A stretch of DNA of 64,000 nucleotides from Ureibacillus thermophilus (GTDB lineage Bacteria > Bacillota > Bacilli > Bacillales_A > Planococcaceae): assembly GCF_004331915.1 (NCBI RefSeq), contig NZ_CP036528.1, positions 2,055,651-2,119,650 of the forward strand. The letters run 5' to 3'. Numbering within the stretch: position 1 is the stretch's first letter; each line of letters begins with the position of its first letter. The notes under the pieces were generated by a model. That model did not search any database, was not told the DNA's origin, and saw nothing but the letters and a program-made list of their open reading frames with translations. This document shows positions 44,762 to 53,063 of this stretch, one piece after another. Position numbers and translations under genes: made by a program.

Positions 44762-46657
44762 TTATTTCACAGCATCTGATAATAAATTTCCTGTTTCTTC
44801 ATCATAGAATCTTAGCAAGTCGCCATTGATAATCTTGTCAGAATACTCAAGTTCTTTCTGTGCCCGTTCAATATAAGGCTTGCATCCTTGAATATCTACT
44901 TCTTCCCCAGTCGCGCGATCGAAGCATGTTTCTTGAGCATACACATATTTATCTGTTACAAATCGACCATCGCGGAAGATAACGAAGTCTTCATGCTCAT
45001 CAGAGAACAAATCGGCACCTAATTGCATATCGTTGGAAGTATCAATGCCCAATAGGTGTAAAATTGTTGGTCTTAAGTCCATTTGACCTCCGACTTTATC
45101 AATGACTTGCCCATCACCTGAACCAGGAATATGGATAAATAAAGGAACCGATTGCAATAGAGCAGTATCATATGGTGTAATTACGTCTTTGCCTAAATAC
45201 TGTGCCATTGCTTTGTTATGGTTTTCGGAAATACCATAGTGGTCGCCGTACATAACAATAATGGAATTATCATATAAGCCTTTTTCTTTTAATTGCTCAA
45301 AGAAGACTTTCAATGCTTCATCCATGTAACGAACTGTTTGGAAATAACGGTTCAATGTACCTGAATTTGAATTATATTCAGGAATGATTTTATCTTCTTC
45401 ATCCAATGTGAATGGGAAGTGGTTTGTTAAAGTAATCATCCGTGTATAGAATGGCTGTGGTTGTTCCGCCAATAATTCCACAGATTGCTCAAAGAACGGA
45501 ATATCTTTTAATCCCCAGTTCACTGAATTTTCATCATTCACATCATAATAAGTCATATCATAGAATTTCTGCATTTTTAAGGATTGGTACATCATGTCGC
45601 GGTTCCAGAAAGATTTATTATTCGCGTGCATGACACTCGTGTAATAGCCATTTTTTCCAAGCTTTTCAGACATGGAGTTAAATGTATTTCCGCTGTGGGT
45701 AAAGAATACCGCACCACGATCTAATCCAAAAAGCGAGTTTTCTAATATAAATTCCGCATCACTCGTTTTTCCTAAACCCGTTTGATGATAGAAATTGCTA
45801 AAGTAATACGTATCTTTATCATGAATCAAAGAGTTTAGGAATGGCGTTACTTCATAACCATTCATATCATTTTGCAAGACAAAATTTTGCAATGACTCAA
45901 GCTGGATGACAATTAAGTTTCTGCCTTTATATTTACCAAACATTTTTTCATTAACAGCAGCTTGGTTCGCTTGAACATAGTTGTTTACTTCTACCAATTC
46001 GCTACCATCGGCTAAAGCGCGCTGAGCGGAAGATTTGGATTGAATGTAAATGTCATATAAATGATAATTGTATGTTCCGATGTTTTTTACAAGCAATTCC
46101 CTGTCGAAACTGCGAGTTAATAGCTGTGGGCGCTCTGTTTCAGCAAGTCCCAAGTTTAAGAATAAAACAGCTAAAGATAAAACAAAATAGGCTCGACGAA
46201 CTTCTTTGCGTACAGTATATAAATTTCCTAATTTTGGAATATATTTAATAGCAAATAGTATAATAAAAACATCAATAAAGTACAATAAATCTTCGAAACC
46301 AATAATTTCCGCAACAGATGTTCCTAAGTCGCCAAAGTTGCTTGTTTGAAATAGTACAGGAAGCGTAATAAAATCGTTAAAGAATCTGTAAAAGGCAACG
46401 TTTGCAAATAACACGATGCTTAAAACAATGCTCATTCCAACGATCCAACGATTACGCGCTTTTTCTGTTTTGAAAAATAAAGATATACCGTAAGCAAATA
46501 ATAAAAAGCTAAGTGGATTTATAAATAAAATGAACTCTTGCATCCCATTTTCTAAATCAAATTCAAAGCTGGTTCGATAAACAACAGCAGTTTTAATCCA
46601 AGTCGCTAAAATGGCAATGATTAAAATTGAGTATTTTGGCCATTTCCATGACTTCAT
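44762..46657 (-). CDS. ltaS: Lipoteichoic acid synthase, LtaS family
   Basis: A 631-residue membrane enzyme that polymerises glycerol-phosphate from phosphatidylglycerol into lipoteichoic acid on the outer face of the membrane. Five N-terminal membrane helices fill residues 1 to about 190. A linker with SSAQRALADG (the signal-peptidase site region of LtaS) follows. The sulfatase-like domain has the metal-binding Glu in VIQLESLQNF, the catalytic Thr298 in GLGKTSDAEF, and VMYGDHYGISENHNKA with the metal-binding Asp/His. AGGGGGGAT precedes the ATG. It is monocistronic. Bacillus species carry several paralogues, so the exact one is not assigned. Confidence 0.95.
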   Translation of the reverse strand: MKSWKWPKYSILIIAILATWIKTAVVYRTSFEFDLENGMQEFILFINPLSFLLFAYGISLFFKTEKARNRWIVGMSIVLSIVLFANVAFYRFFNDFITLPVLFQTSNFGDLGTSVAEIIGFEDLLYFIDVFIILFAIKYIPKLGNLYTVRKEVRRAYFVLSLAVLFLNLGLAETERPQLLTRSFDRELLVKNIGTYNYHLYDIYIQSKSSAQRALADGSELVEVNNYVQANQAAVNEKMFGKYKGRNLIVIQLESLQNFVLQNDMNGYEVTPFLNSLIHDKDTYYFSNFYHQTGLGKTSDAEFILENSLFGLDRGAVFFTHSGNTFNSMSEKLGKNGYYTSVMHANNKSFWNRDMMYQSLKMQKFYDMTYYDVNDENSVNWGLKDIPFFEQSVELLAEQPQPFYTRMITLTNHFPFTLDEEDKIIPEYNSNSGTLNRYFQTVRYMDEALKVFFEQLKEKGLYDNSIIVMYGDHYGISENHNKAMAQYLGKDVITPYDTALLQSVPLFIHIPGSGDGQVIDKVGGQMDLRPTILHLLGIDTSNDMQLGADLFSDEHEDFVIFRDGRFVTDKYVYAQETCFDRATGEEVDIQGCKPYIERAQKELEYSDKIINGDLLRFYDEETGNLLSDAVK

Positions 46658-46977
46658 GTTATATCCCCCTTTTCATGGTTTAAAGAACCCATCAAAAAAA
46701 TTACATATTCTACATATGTTCCAATTAAGCAAATAATATCTTAATCCTTTTTATCCTATTAAGCAATGAAAAGCAACACCTAAAATCAAAGAGTATGTGT
46801 TATAAAAATTATATATAACCTTACCTTAGCCATTCTCCCAAAATAATTACGTTTTTCTTACAAAAAGGTTCCCAAAAAGAAAGCAGTGGAGTTTCCACTG
46901 CCGGAAATAAGACCTTACAAGTCTAAATCTTTTTGCCACTCTAGTCAATCAAGAAATTCTTCTATTTTTTACAATTC
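46658..46977. other. Intergenic region between ltaS and yqgQ
   Basis: 320 bases, AT-rich. It should hold the ltaS promoter. AAAGCAGTGGA-GTTT-CCACTGC at about 46880-46903 is a short hairpin that could end transcription of yqgQ (minus strand). No ORF supported. Confidence 0.4.
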
Positions 46978-47193
46978 TTAATAGTTCGCGTTCCGTTTTC
47001 GCTCTTCTTCATTTTGAATCTCATGGCGAAGAATTAATAAGGCTGATTGATATTCTTTTACATCTAAAATTTGCGCCTTATATAATTCGCGAATTTCATC
47101 TTCCATCATCATCAAATCGCCTAAACGATCCCCTGTATAAATAAAAGAACCATATTGTTTCAACAAATTGCGAATATCAAGAACGGTTTTCAT
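46978..47193 (-). CDS. yqgQ: YqgQ family protein (DUF910)
   Basis: A 71-residue protein with the family signature LLKQYGSFIYTGDRLGDLMM and MEDEIRELYKAQILDVKEYQ. B. subtilis YqgQ has the same size and lies in the same rpmGA-yqgN-yqgQ-glcK neighbourhood; it is a small three-helix protein thought to bind single-stranded nucleic acid. It overlaps the end of the upstream cyclo-ligase gene by 17 bases, so the two are coupled. The rhomboid gene yqgP that lies between them in B. subtilis is absent. Confidence 0.93.
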   Translation of the reverse strand: MKTVLDIRNLLKQYGSFIYTGDRLGDLMMMEDEIRELYKAQILDVKEYQSALLILRHEIQNEEERKRNANY

Positions 47194-47773
47194 TTCTCAC
47201 CCTCCGATTGTCCACACAATTGATGATTGTTTTTTCTGTATATATATAATCCACAGGAATATCGTGGGATTCCTTTGGCAATTCATCTACAACTTGCAAA
47301 TGAAAAGCAAGGGCTATTTTTTGTCCGTGGTAATGGGCTAAATAGCGATCATAATAGCCGCCTCCATAACCAATTCGATAGCCTTTATTGTCAAATGCTA
47401 TGCCTGGCACAATCATGACATCAATCTCATTTGAAGGCACAAAAGCCGTTTGTTCCGGTATCGGTTCTTTTAAATCCATATAAACCGTTTCCAGTTGTTG
47501 AAAACTAGTGATTTCGTAAAAATCCATTGCCCGGCTTTTCGGATTGCATTTTGGCACAACAACCCGCTTTTTCATTCTCCACAATGCTTCAATGATTTCG
47601 TCGGTTTTGACTTCCGGCGGTCTTGAGATTGTGACGGCGATCGTCCGGCATTGCTCGAGGAAGGGTTCTTTCAATAAACGTTCTTTAATCATCGTTGAGA
47701 ACCGACAATATTCTTCATTGGACAATTCATTTAAAGAAGATCTTATATGATGTCGCCAATTTTTTTTATTCAA
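47177..47773 (-). CDS. yqgN: 5-Formyltetrahydrofolate cyclo-ligase
   Basis: A 198-residue cytosolic enzyme that converts 5-formyl-THF to 5,10-methenyl-THF with ATP. The substrate/ATP segments are VVPKCNPKSRAMDFYEI, DVMIVPGIAFDNKGYRIGYG and the family hallmark GGGYYDRYLAHY. The N-terminal region begins with KKNWRHHIRSSLNELSNEE. Length is normal. It lies downstream of rpmG in the same order as in B. subtilis, with a terminator in between. The upstream ribosome site is GGGTTG, which is weak. Confidence 0.94.
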   Translation of the reverse strand: MNKKNWRHHIRSSLNELSNEEYCRFSTMIKERLLKEPFLEQCRTIAVTISRPPEVKTDEIIEALWRMKKRVVVPKCNPKSRAMDFYEITSFQQLETVYMDLKEPIPEQTAFVPSNEIDVMIVPGIAFDNKGYRIGYGGGYYDRYLAHYHGQKIALAFHLQVVDELPKESHDIPVDYIYTEKTIINCVDNRRVRNENRS

Positions 47774-47800
47774 TGAACATCAACCCTTTACATATACATA

Positions 47801-47830
47801 AAAAGCCAAAACCGGAAATGGTTTTGGCAA
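47801..47830 (-). terminator. Terminator of rpmG
   Basis: On the minus strand GCCAAAACC-ATTTCC-GGTTTTGGC-TTTTT: a perfect 9-bp stem and T-run just after the rpmG stop codon. Confidence 0.92.
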
Positions 47831-47836
47831 AAAAAA

Positions 47837-47986
47837 TTACTTCGTTTCACGGTGAAGAGTGACTTTCTTCTCGCGAGAGCAATATTTTTTAAGTTCAAGA
47901 CGTTCTGGATTGTTGCGTTTATTTTTTGTAGTAATATAATTGCGTTCTCCGCATTCAGTGCAAGCTAAAGTAATGTTTACACGCAT
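47837..47986 (-). CDS. rpmG: Ribosomal protein L33 (bL33)
   Basis: A 49-residue ribosomal protein of the large subunit. [20 protein letters not shown] starts it, [16 protein letters not shown] follows, and TLHRETK ends it, matching B. subtilis RpmGA almost residue for residue. The Cys pair in ACTEC and the later KKYC remain, so it is probably the zinc-type or a partly reduced form. GGGAGGG precedes the ATG. It is a single-gene unit with a terminator. Confidence 0.96.
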   Translation of the reverse strand: MRVNITLACTECGERNYITTKNKRNNPERLELKKYCSREKKVTLHRETK

Positions 47987-48144
47987 GATTAACCCTCCCA
48001 CTCTCTATCATGAATTGTAATATGAGCAATGATTTATACGACTAAGTCATTATATCATAAATTGAAAAAAAATCTAGCATCATTTATTAATTCTTAACCT
48101 TATGTTAAAATAATTGAAAAAATGCTTCGTTCGGAGGAACCATT

Positions 48145-48531
48145 GTGGAACTATCAACAATTCTGATCATCATAGGCATTATTTCTATTATTGTATCCTT
48201 TTTCATAAAAGATACATCAAAAAAAATGGAAAAAGAGATGGAAGATTTGTCCATACAATTTTATCAAGAAATGAATGCCATCAAACGAAGATTAAAAGTC
48301 GTCGAAGAAGAGCTGCTGCTTGAACCTTCCTTCAAAGTGAAGCCGGCAAAAAAACCGGTGGACCAGAAAAACATTCAAAAACAGATGCCAAATAAACCGG
48401 TTAATCAAATATTGGTGCAGCAAGTGATTGAATTGAACCGCCAAGGGCATTCCATCGATGAAATTTGCAAACTATCCACCTTATCAAAGGAACAAGTACT
48501 TCAAATTCTTAGTCGTGGAGGTCAATCATGA
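48145..48531 (+). CDS. SwrB-like membrane protein with helix-turn-helix tail
   Basis: A 128-residue protein. An N-terminal membrane helix (ILIIIGIISIIVSFFI) is followed by a cytosolic coiled coil (KKMEKEMEDLSIQFYQEMNA, IKRRLKVVEEELL), a Lys/Pro-rich linker (about residues 60-90) and a helix-turn-helix-like end (VIELNRQGHSIDEICKLSTL). The layout is that of B. subtilis SwrB, which controls flagellar assembly, but the sequence identity is low, so the name is not assigned. TTCGGAGGAACC precedes a codon in the ATTGTGG region. The gene overlaps the next one by four bases. Confidence 0.55.
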   Translation: MELSTILIIIGIISIIVSFFIKDTSKKMEKEMEDLSIQFYQEMNAIKRRLKVVEEELLLEPSFKVKPAKKPVDQKNIQKQMPNKPVNQILVQQVIELNRQGHSIDEICKLSTLSKEQVLQILSRGGQS

Positions 48532-49019
48532 AACGATCGACTTTTCGTGGTTTCGGAATTGCTTGCATCTTAAGCGGATGCCTCATGATTGGGTGGGATT
48601 ATTTCTTTCCGGCCGAATCCACATCAGACGAAATTGTCAAATATGAAGAAAAGATTACTCAACTTGAATCCCAATTAAAGGAAAAGGAGCAGCAGCTAAA
48701 AGAAATGGAAAATCAAACTTCTACAAATGACTCAAAGGAAGAAGGCACAACGACTCAATCGGCTGCTGAAGAAACGGCGTCTCCCAATGAACAAGGCGAT
48801 GTAACAGAAGGAATTTTATATATTTATTCCGGCCTAACGCCATATGAAATATCAAAAAAATTGAAGGATATGGGCATTATTCAAAATGCTGTGGAAATGG
48901 AATTGTTTCTAGCACAGCCAGAATACGCCCGTTCCATTCAAAAAGGCCAATATAAGGTAAATTCTTCCATGTCCGTTGAAGAAATTGCTAATTTAATAAC
49001 AGGAAAACGAAACTCATAA
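48528..49019 (+). CDS. MltG/YceG-like membrane protein without catalytic domain
   Basis: A 163-residue protein. One membrane helix (FGIACILSGCLMIGWDYFF) is followed by a coiled coil (YEEKITQLESQLKEKEQQLK), an acidic Ser/Thr-rich linker and a C-terminal LysM-like subdomain (YIYSGLTPYEISKKLKDMGI, then YARSIQKGQYKVNSSMSVEE). The last part matches the substrate-binding subdomain of MltG endolytic transglycosylases; the catalytic part of MltG (about 250 residues) is absent. It may bind peptidoglycan outside the membrane. The ATG overlaps the stop of the SwrB-like gene (ATGA), with a GGAGG site inside that gene. Confidence 0.7.
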   Translation: MKRSTFRGFGIACILSGCLMIGWDYFFPAESTSDEIVKYEEKITQLESQLKEKEQQLKEMENQTSTNDSKEEGTTTQSAAEETASPNEQGDVTEGILYIYSGLTPYEISKKLKDMGIIQNAVEMELFLAQPEYARSIQKGQYKVNSSMSVEEIANLITGKRNS

Positions 49020-49025
49020 ATGTAT

Positions 49026-49068
49026 TCCCTAAGCAGAAAAACATTCCATCTGTTTAGGGTTTATTTTT
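49026..49068 (+). terminator. Intrinsic terminator
   Basis: CCCTAAGCAGA ... TCTGTTTAGGG followed by TTTATTTTT: a 10-11-bp stem, one bulge, seven bases after the stop codon at 49019. Confidence 0.8.
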
Positions 49069-49121
49069 ATAATAATTGAATCAAACAAGGTTTTCTTCAA
49101 TAAAAGTTACATTGATTGTAA

Positions 49122-49287
49122 ATGAGGATTATAATATTTATTTCTTTTGATCCACGACAACATATCCATAAATTAATACAAGCATTCAAAAGAAGAAGTA
49201 GTCGAATATTAAGAGAAAATTACCCGTCATTAAAAAGTAGGCTTCCTTCGCTTTGGACTAGAAGTTATTTTTGTTGTAGGGATTTTT
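49122..49287 (+). pseudogene. IS200/IS605 transposase TnpA, C-terminal fragment
   Basis: An open frame reads KLIQAFKRRSSRILRENYP and SRLPSLWTRSYF, the hallmark C-terminal segments of IS200/IS605-type TnpA (the conserved LWTRSYFV). The upstream part with the HUH motif and the C-terminal Tyr helix are missing, and a frameshift follows the SYF. It lies directly against a fragment of an unrelated membrane-protein gene. Confidence 0.7.
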
Positions 49288-49290
49288 TGA

Positions 49291-49407
49291 TCCAGCTTCG
49301 GATGGAACGGGGTTATCGGCTTTATCAGTGCATTAATCATTACATCTCTCCTATTAGCTGTTATACTTAGCTTTAATAACCGCATTTCCGAAAGGGAGGA
49401 AATCTGA
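49291..49407 (+). pseudogene. C-terminal fragment of a small membrane protein
   Basis: An open frame after an in-frame TGA reads FGWNGVIGFISALIITSLL and AVILSFNNRISEREEI, one membrane helix and a charged tail, ending with TGA that overlaps the ATG of the peroxidase gene (TGATG). The N-terminal part has been lost, and the IS200 fragment abuts it. It was probably co-transcribed with the peroxidase gene before decay. GGGAGGAAAT inside it serves as the ribosome site of the next gene. Confidence 0.5.
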
Positions 49408-49877
49408 TGAATATTTATGATATTGATGTGACGACAGCAACAGGAGAAACCTACTCATTAAGCCGATACAAAGGCCAGGTCATGTTAATTGTCAACACCG
49501 CTTCAAATTGCGGTTTTACCCCGCAATTTGAAGAATTGGAAAAGCTATATCAAAAATATAAAGATCGGGGATTTGTCGTTTTAGGGTTTCCTTCTAATCA
49601 ATTCAAACAAGAATTGCCATCTGCAAAAGAAGCAGAAGCCGCTTGCCGCCTCCATTACGGCGTTACTTTCCCCATCCACGAAATGGTTGCGGTGAATGGG
49701 GAAGAAGCCCATCCATTATTTCAATTTTTGACCAGCCAAAAGAAAGGCGTTTTAAGTTCCAAAGTGAAATGGAATTTTACAAAGTTTTTAGTGAATCGGA
49801 ATGGAGAAGTTGTTGCCCGCTTTGCACCCATTGATAAACCTTCCAAATTCGAAAAAGAAATCGAGAAATATTTATAA
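49407..49877 (+). CDS. Glutathione peroxidase-like thiol peroxidase
   Basis: A 156-residue peroxidase of the GPx family (BsaA-like in Bacillus). The active Cys is in NTASNCGFTPQFEELEKLY, with Gln in FPSNQF and Trp in KWNFTKFLVNRNG completing the catalytic tetrad. A Cys replaces the selenocysteine of animal enzymes, as in all bacterial members. It probably reduces peroxides in the cytosol with thioredoxin or bacillithiol as donor. GGGAGGAAAT precedes the ATG. A terminator follows the stop. Confidence 0.93.
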   Translation: MNIYDIDVTTATGETYSLSRYKGQVMLIVNTASNCGFTPQFEELEKLYQKYKDRGFVVLGFPSNQFKQELPSAKEAEAACRLHYGVTFPIHEMVAVNGEEAHPLFQFLTSQKKGVLSSKVKWNFTKFLVNRNGEVVARFAPIDKPSKFEKEIEKYL

Positions 49878-49910
49878 AAAAGGGCGCCACAAGAATGCGC
49901 CCTTTTCCAT
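49877..49910. terminator. Bidirectional terminator
   Basis: AAAAAAGGGCGC-CACAAGAAT-GCGCCCTTTT: a 10-bp stem between the convergent peroxidase and trpG genes, with A- and T-runs on both sides. Confidence 0.9.
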
Positions 49911-50480
49911 TTATATAGCTGCTAAAAAAGTTTCCATGATTTTTGTTCCTGTTGGGGTGCCAATGGACTCCGGATGGAATTGCACCCCGTAGACAGGCAA
50001 CTTTTTATGTTGAATGGCCATAATTTCCCCATCATCTTTTGCCGTTGCGATTACTTCAAATTCATTGCTTAAAGTGCTTGGTTCAATCACTAATGAGTGA
50101 TAGCGCATCACTTCAACTTCCCCGTCAACTTTTTGGAACAGCCCTTTCTGTTCATAATTTAATAGAGATGTTTTCCCATGCATAATGCGTCTCGCTTGCA
50201 CAATTTCACCCCCAAAGGCCGCACCGATGATTTGGTGCCCTAAACATACACCTAAGATTGGAACTTTATTGTAAAGCTCTTGCACAAGTTGCACGCTTTG
50301 AGGAATTTCATCAGGATTGCCAGGACCCGGAGATAATATAATGGCTTCCAGCTGCAACGAACGAATTTCCTCAATGGTGATGTCATCATATCGGACGACT
50401 TTGACCTCTTTTCCCAAAGCGGCAATTTGCTGATATAAGTTGTATGTGAATGAATCATAATGATCGATTAATAAAATCAT
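49911..50480 (-). CDS. trpG: Anthranilate/aminodeoxychorismate synthase component II (glutamine amidotransferase)
   Basis: A 189-residue class I glutamine amidotransferase. LSPGPGNPDEIP, the catalytic Cys in LGVCLGHQIIGAAFGG and the His/Glu pair in GVQFHPESIGTPTG are all present. It supplies ammonia to anthranilate synthase; in Bacillus relatives the same subunit (PabA) also serves folate synthesis. The ATG overlaps the trpE stop (ATGA) with GGAGGTAG just upstream, so the two are coupled. Being under the tryptophan T-box with trpE suggests its main partner here is TrpE. Confidence 0.93.
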   Translation of the reverse strand: MILLIDHYDSFTYNLYQQIAALGKEVKVVRYDDITIEEIRSLQLEAIILSPGPGNPDEIPQSVQLVQELYNKVPILGVCLGHQIIGAAFGGEIVQARRIMHGKTSLLNYEQKGLFQKVDGEVEVMRYHSLVIEPSTLSNEFEVIATAKDDGEIMAIQHKKLPVYGVQFHPESIGTPTGTKIMETFLAAI

Positions 50481-51862
50481 CGCTCTACCTCCAACAACGC
50501 CTTCATTTTATTGATCGTTTCCTCATATTCAGACTCAGGAATGGAATCATATACAATACCTGCTCCAGCTTGAACGTAGGCTTTGCCGTCTTTCACAATC
50601 ATCGTGCGGATGGCAATGGCCAAGTCCAGATTGCCGTTTATGGAAATATATCCAATCGCCCCTGCATAAACTCCGCGCTTCTGTTGCTCCAGCTCGTTGA
50701 TAATTTGCATGGCGCGGATTTTTGGAGCACCGGAAACCGTTCCTGCTGGCAAACAGCTCGTCACCACATCCACCACATGAACATCTTCCCTTAATTCACC
50801 AATCACTTCTGAAACGATATGCATAACATACTTATACCGTTCAATTTTCATATATTTTGAAACTTGCACTGTGCCTATTTTAGAAACACGGCCGAGATCG
50901 TTTCTTCCTAAATCCACAAGCATCCGGTGTTCTGCAAGTTCTTTCTCATCATCTAAAAGGATTTGTTCAAGTCTTTCATCTTCTTCCTTCGTCTTTCCTC
51001 GAGGTTTCGTTCCTGCGATTGGATTGGTTTTAATGATGCCATCCGTAATTTTCACTAAGCTTTCTGGAGAAGTTCCAAGAATTGTATAATCATCAAACTC
51101 CAAATAATACATATAAGGCGATGGATTGGAAGTGCGCAATCTCCGATATAGAGAAAAAGGATTCCCTTTAAAATCGGAAGTAAAACGTTGAGATAATACA
51201 ACTTGGAAAATATCGCCGCATTCTATATATTGCTTCGCCTTTTTCACCATCTTCACAAAGGTGTCTTGAGCAATCGTTGGCTGAAATTGAATATCGCTTT
51301 TTTCCACATCAATGAAAGTAGACCCATTTTTCAATTGTTCTTCAATTTGATCAATACATTCTCCCATTTCTTTTTCCGATTTGCCTTCAGAAAATAAATC
51401 AATCGCCACAATCGTTACTTTTTGCAATAAATGGTCGATGACAATAAAGCGGTCATAAAAGAGAAGATGCACATCCGGCATATTTAATTCATCCGGCAAC
51501 ACTTCGCCAATTTTTTCATTATAAAAAGCCGTATCATAGCTAAAGTAGCCGATTGCCCCACCAAAGAAGGAAAAAGGAAATGGTTCCTTTGTAATCGGAA
51601 GCAATTCTCTTAATTTTTGAAAAACCGATTCTTCTACCCTTTCCTCACTTCCTTCTTTTTTAAACAAATAGCTTTTGTTATCGCCGATTAATTCCGCAAT
51701 CGGATCAAAGGCGATAAATGAATATCTTCCGCTTTCTTCATGTTTGGCGGCTGATTCAAACAACACTTTATTTCTGCCCTTTATGCTGAGAAAAGCGGAA
51801 ATCGGGGTAACCATATCCCCTTGCAAAGTTTTCATTACATAATTCACTGTCTCTACTGTCAT
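50477..51862 (-). CDS. trpE: Anthranilate synthase component I
   Basis: A 461-residue chorismate-using enzyme. The diagnostic segment reads TNPIAGTKPRG; aminodeoxychorismate synthase has Lys in place of this Ala (PIKGT), so anthranilate synthase is supported. Further hallmarks are CGDIFQVVLSQRF, EHRMLVDLGRNDLGRV, LPAGTVSGAPKIRAM and AGAGIVYDSIPESEYEE. The N-terminal region carries the feedback site (LFESAAKHEESGRYSFIAFD). The operon (trpE-trpG only in this window) is led by a Trp T-box. No trpD, trpC, trpF, trpB or trpA follows. Confidence 0.93.
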   Translation of the reverse strand: MTVETVNYVMKTLQGDMVTPISAFLSIKGRNKVLFESAAKHEESGRYSFIAFDPIAELIGDNKSYLFKKEGSEERVEESVFQKLRELLPITKEPFPFSFFGGAIGYFSYDTAFYNEKIGEVLPDELNMPDVHLLFYDRFIVIDHLLQKVTIVAIDLFSEGKSEKEMGECIDQIEEQLKNGSTFIDVEKSDIQFQPTIAQDTFVKMVKKAKQYIECGDIFQVVLSQRFTSDFKGNPFSLYRRLRTSNPSPYMYYLEFDDYTILGTSPESLVKITDGIIKTNPIAGTKPRGKTKEEDERLEQILLDDEKELAEHRMLVDLGRNDLGRVSKIGTVQVSKYMKIERYKYVMHIVSEVIGELREDVHVVDVVTSCLPAGTVSGAPKIRAMQIINELEQQKRGVYAGAIGYISINGNLDLAIAIRTMIVKDGKAYVQAGAGIVYDSIPESEYEETINKMKALLEVER

Positions 51863-51892
51863 CTCGACTTTCTCCTCTCAACTCATCTGTTC

Positions 51893-52122
51893 TTCAATAA
51901 AAAAGGCTTCCCGAAATTAAAGGACGGGAAGCCGTGGTACCACCTTTATTGACATAAGAAACCTTATGTCCACTCAAAGTTGGTAACGTCAACAACACGC
52001 CAGCACCTACTCTAGTTCAGCGCTGGAGCTAGAAAGCCCATTCGCATTATGGACTGCACTAGCTTGCACCAACCGCTAGCTCTCTTCAGCAAATCCATAA
52101 TACTACTCTTTTTCATCATCGC
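51893..52122 (-). ncRNA. T-box leader with tryptophan (UGG) specifier
   Basis: On the minus strand the leader shows the stem I base GATGATGAAAAAGAGTA, the AGAGAGC/GGTGCAAGCTAG stem I features, the specifier-loop segment GCGAATGGGCT with codon UGG (Trp), and the T-box AAAGGTGGTACCACGG. The terminator GGCTTCCCGTCC ... GGGAAGCC with TTTTTT follows (51893-51933). Uncharged tRNA-Trp should bind and allow trpE-trpG expression. The specifier call rests on the position just before a purine-rich bulge on the 3' side of stem I. Confidence 0.92.
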
Positions 52123-52208
52123 TTCCATATGAAGTTGAAATTATTTTATTATAAAATTTTTGATTATTCAATAAAAATTCCTCTAATTTCTTAGAAATGC
52201 CCCACGTT

Positions 52209-53051
52209 TTAACCGAAGCGGCCCGAAATATAGTCTTCCGTCCGCTGATCGCGGGGAGTAGAAAAGATTCGAGCTGTATTGTCAAATTCCACGACTTCTC
52301 CATTTAGGAAAAAGGCCGTTTTATCTGAAATGCGGGCGGCTTGCTGCATATTGTGGGTGACAATAAGAATCGTATAATTTTCCTTTAATTGTTGTATTAA
52401 CTCCTCCACTTTTATTGTGGATATTGGATCAAGGGCAGAAGTCGGTTCATCCATTAGAATTACATCCGGCTCAATGGCTAAACACCGCGCAATGCAAAGC
52501 CGCTGCTGCTGCCCGCCTGATAGTCCATAGGCGTTTTGATGAAGGCGATCCTTCACCTCGTCCCAAAGAGCAGCCCCTCGCAACGATTGTTCAACGATTT
52601 CATCCAGTATCTTTTTATTTTTTACGCCATGGATTCTTGGTCCATAGGCGATATTATCATAAATCGATTTTGGAAAGGGATTCGGTTTTTGAAACACCAT
52701 TCCTACTTTTGTGCGGAGTTCTTCCACAGGGTAATCTTTATCAAAAATATTCCGTCCCCGATAGAAAATTTCACCTTTTGTTTTCACCTTTGGAATAGTC
52801 TCCACCATGCGGTTTAACGCTTTAATAAAGGTTGATTTCCCGCAGCCCGATGGACCGATAATGGCCGTTACTTCATTTTCAATCACATCGAAATGAATAT
52901 CCTTTAATGCATGATGTTCACCATACCAAAGATGAAAGTGGTTTGTTGAAATTACGGAAGTTTTTTCTTTTACTTGGATATAACGATTCACAACGTTTTT
53001 CATCTCAACAACAGCCGTTTTTCTTTCATTTTTCAATATCGTTTGCACCAT
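52209..53051 (-). CDS. pstB: Phosphate ABC transporter ATP-binding protein PstB
   Basis: A 280-residue ABC ATPase of the Pst phosphate importer. Walker A is [17 protein letters not shown], with the PstB-typical RMVETIP following; Q-loop [18 protein letters not shown], signature [16 protein letters not shown], Walker [14 protein letters not shown] and the H-loop [16 protein letters not shown] are all intact. It has about 30 extra N-terminal residues compared with shorter family members. GGTGGTGGGG precedes the ATG. It is last of pstS-pstC-pstA-pstB; phoU is not downstream, where the trp T-box follows. Confidence 0.96.
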   Translation of the reverse strand: MVQTILKNERKTAVVEMKNVVNRYIQVKEKTSVISTNHFHLWYGEHHALKDIHFDVIENEVTAIIGPSGCGKSTFIKALNRMVETIPKVKTKGEIFYRGRNIFDKDYPVEELRTKVGMVFQKPNPFPKSIYDNIAYGPRIHGVKNKKILDEIVEQSLRGAALWDEVKDRLHQNAYGLSGGQQQRLCIARCLAIEPDVILMDEPTSALDPISTIKVEELIQQLKENYTILIVTHNMQQAARISDKTAFFLNGEVVEFDNTARIFSTPRDQRTEDYISGRFG

Positions 53052-53063
53052 TTCCCCACCACC

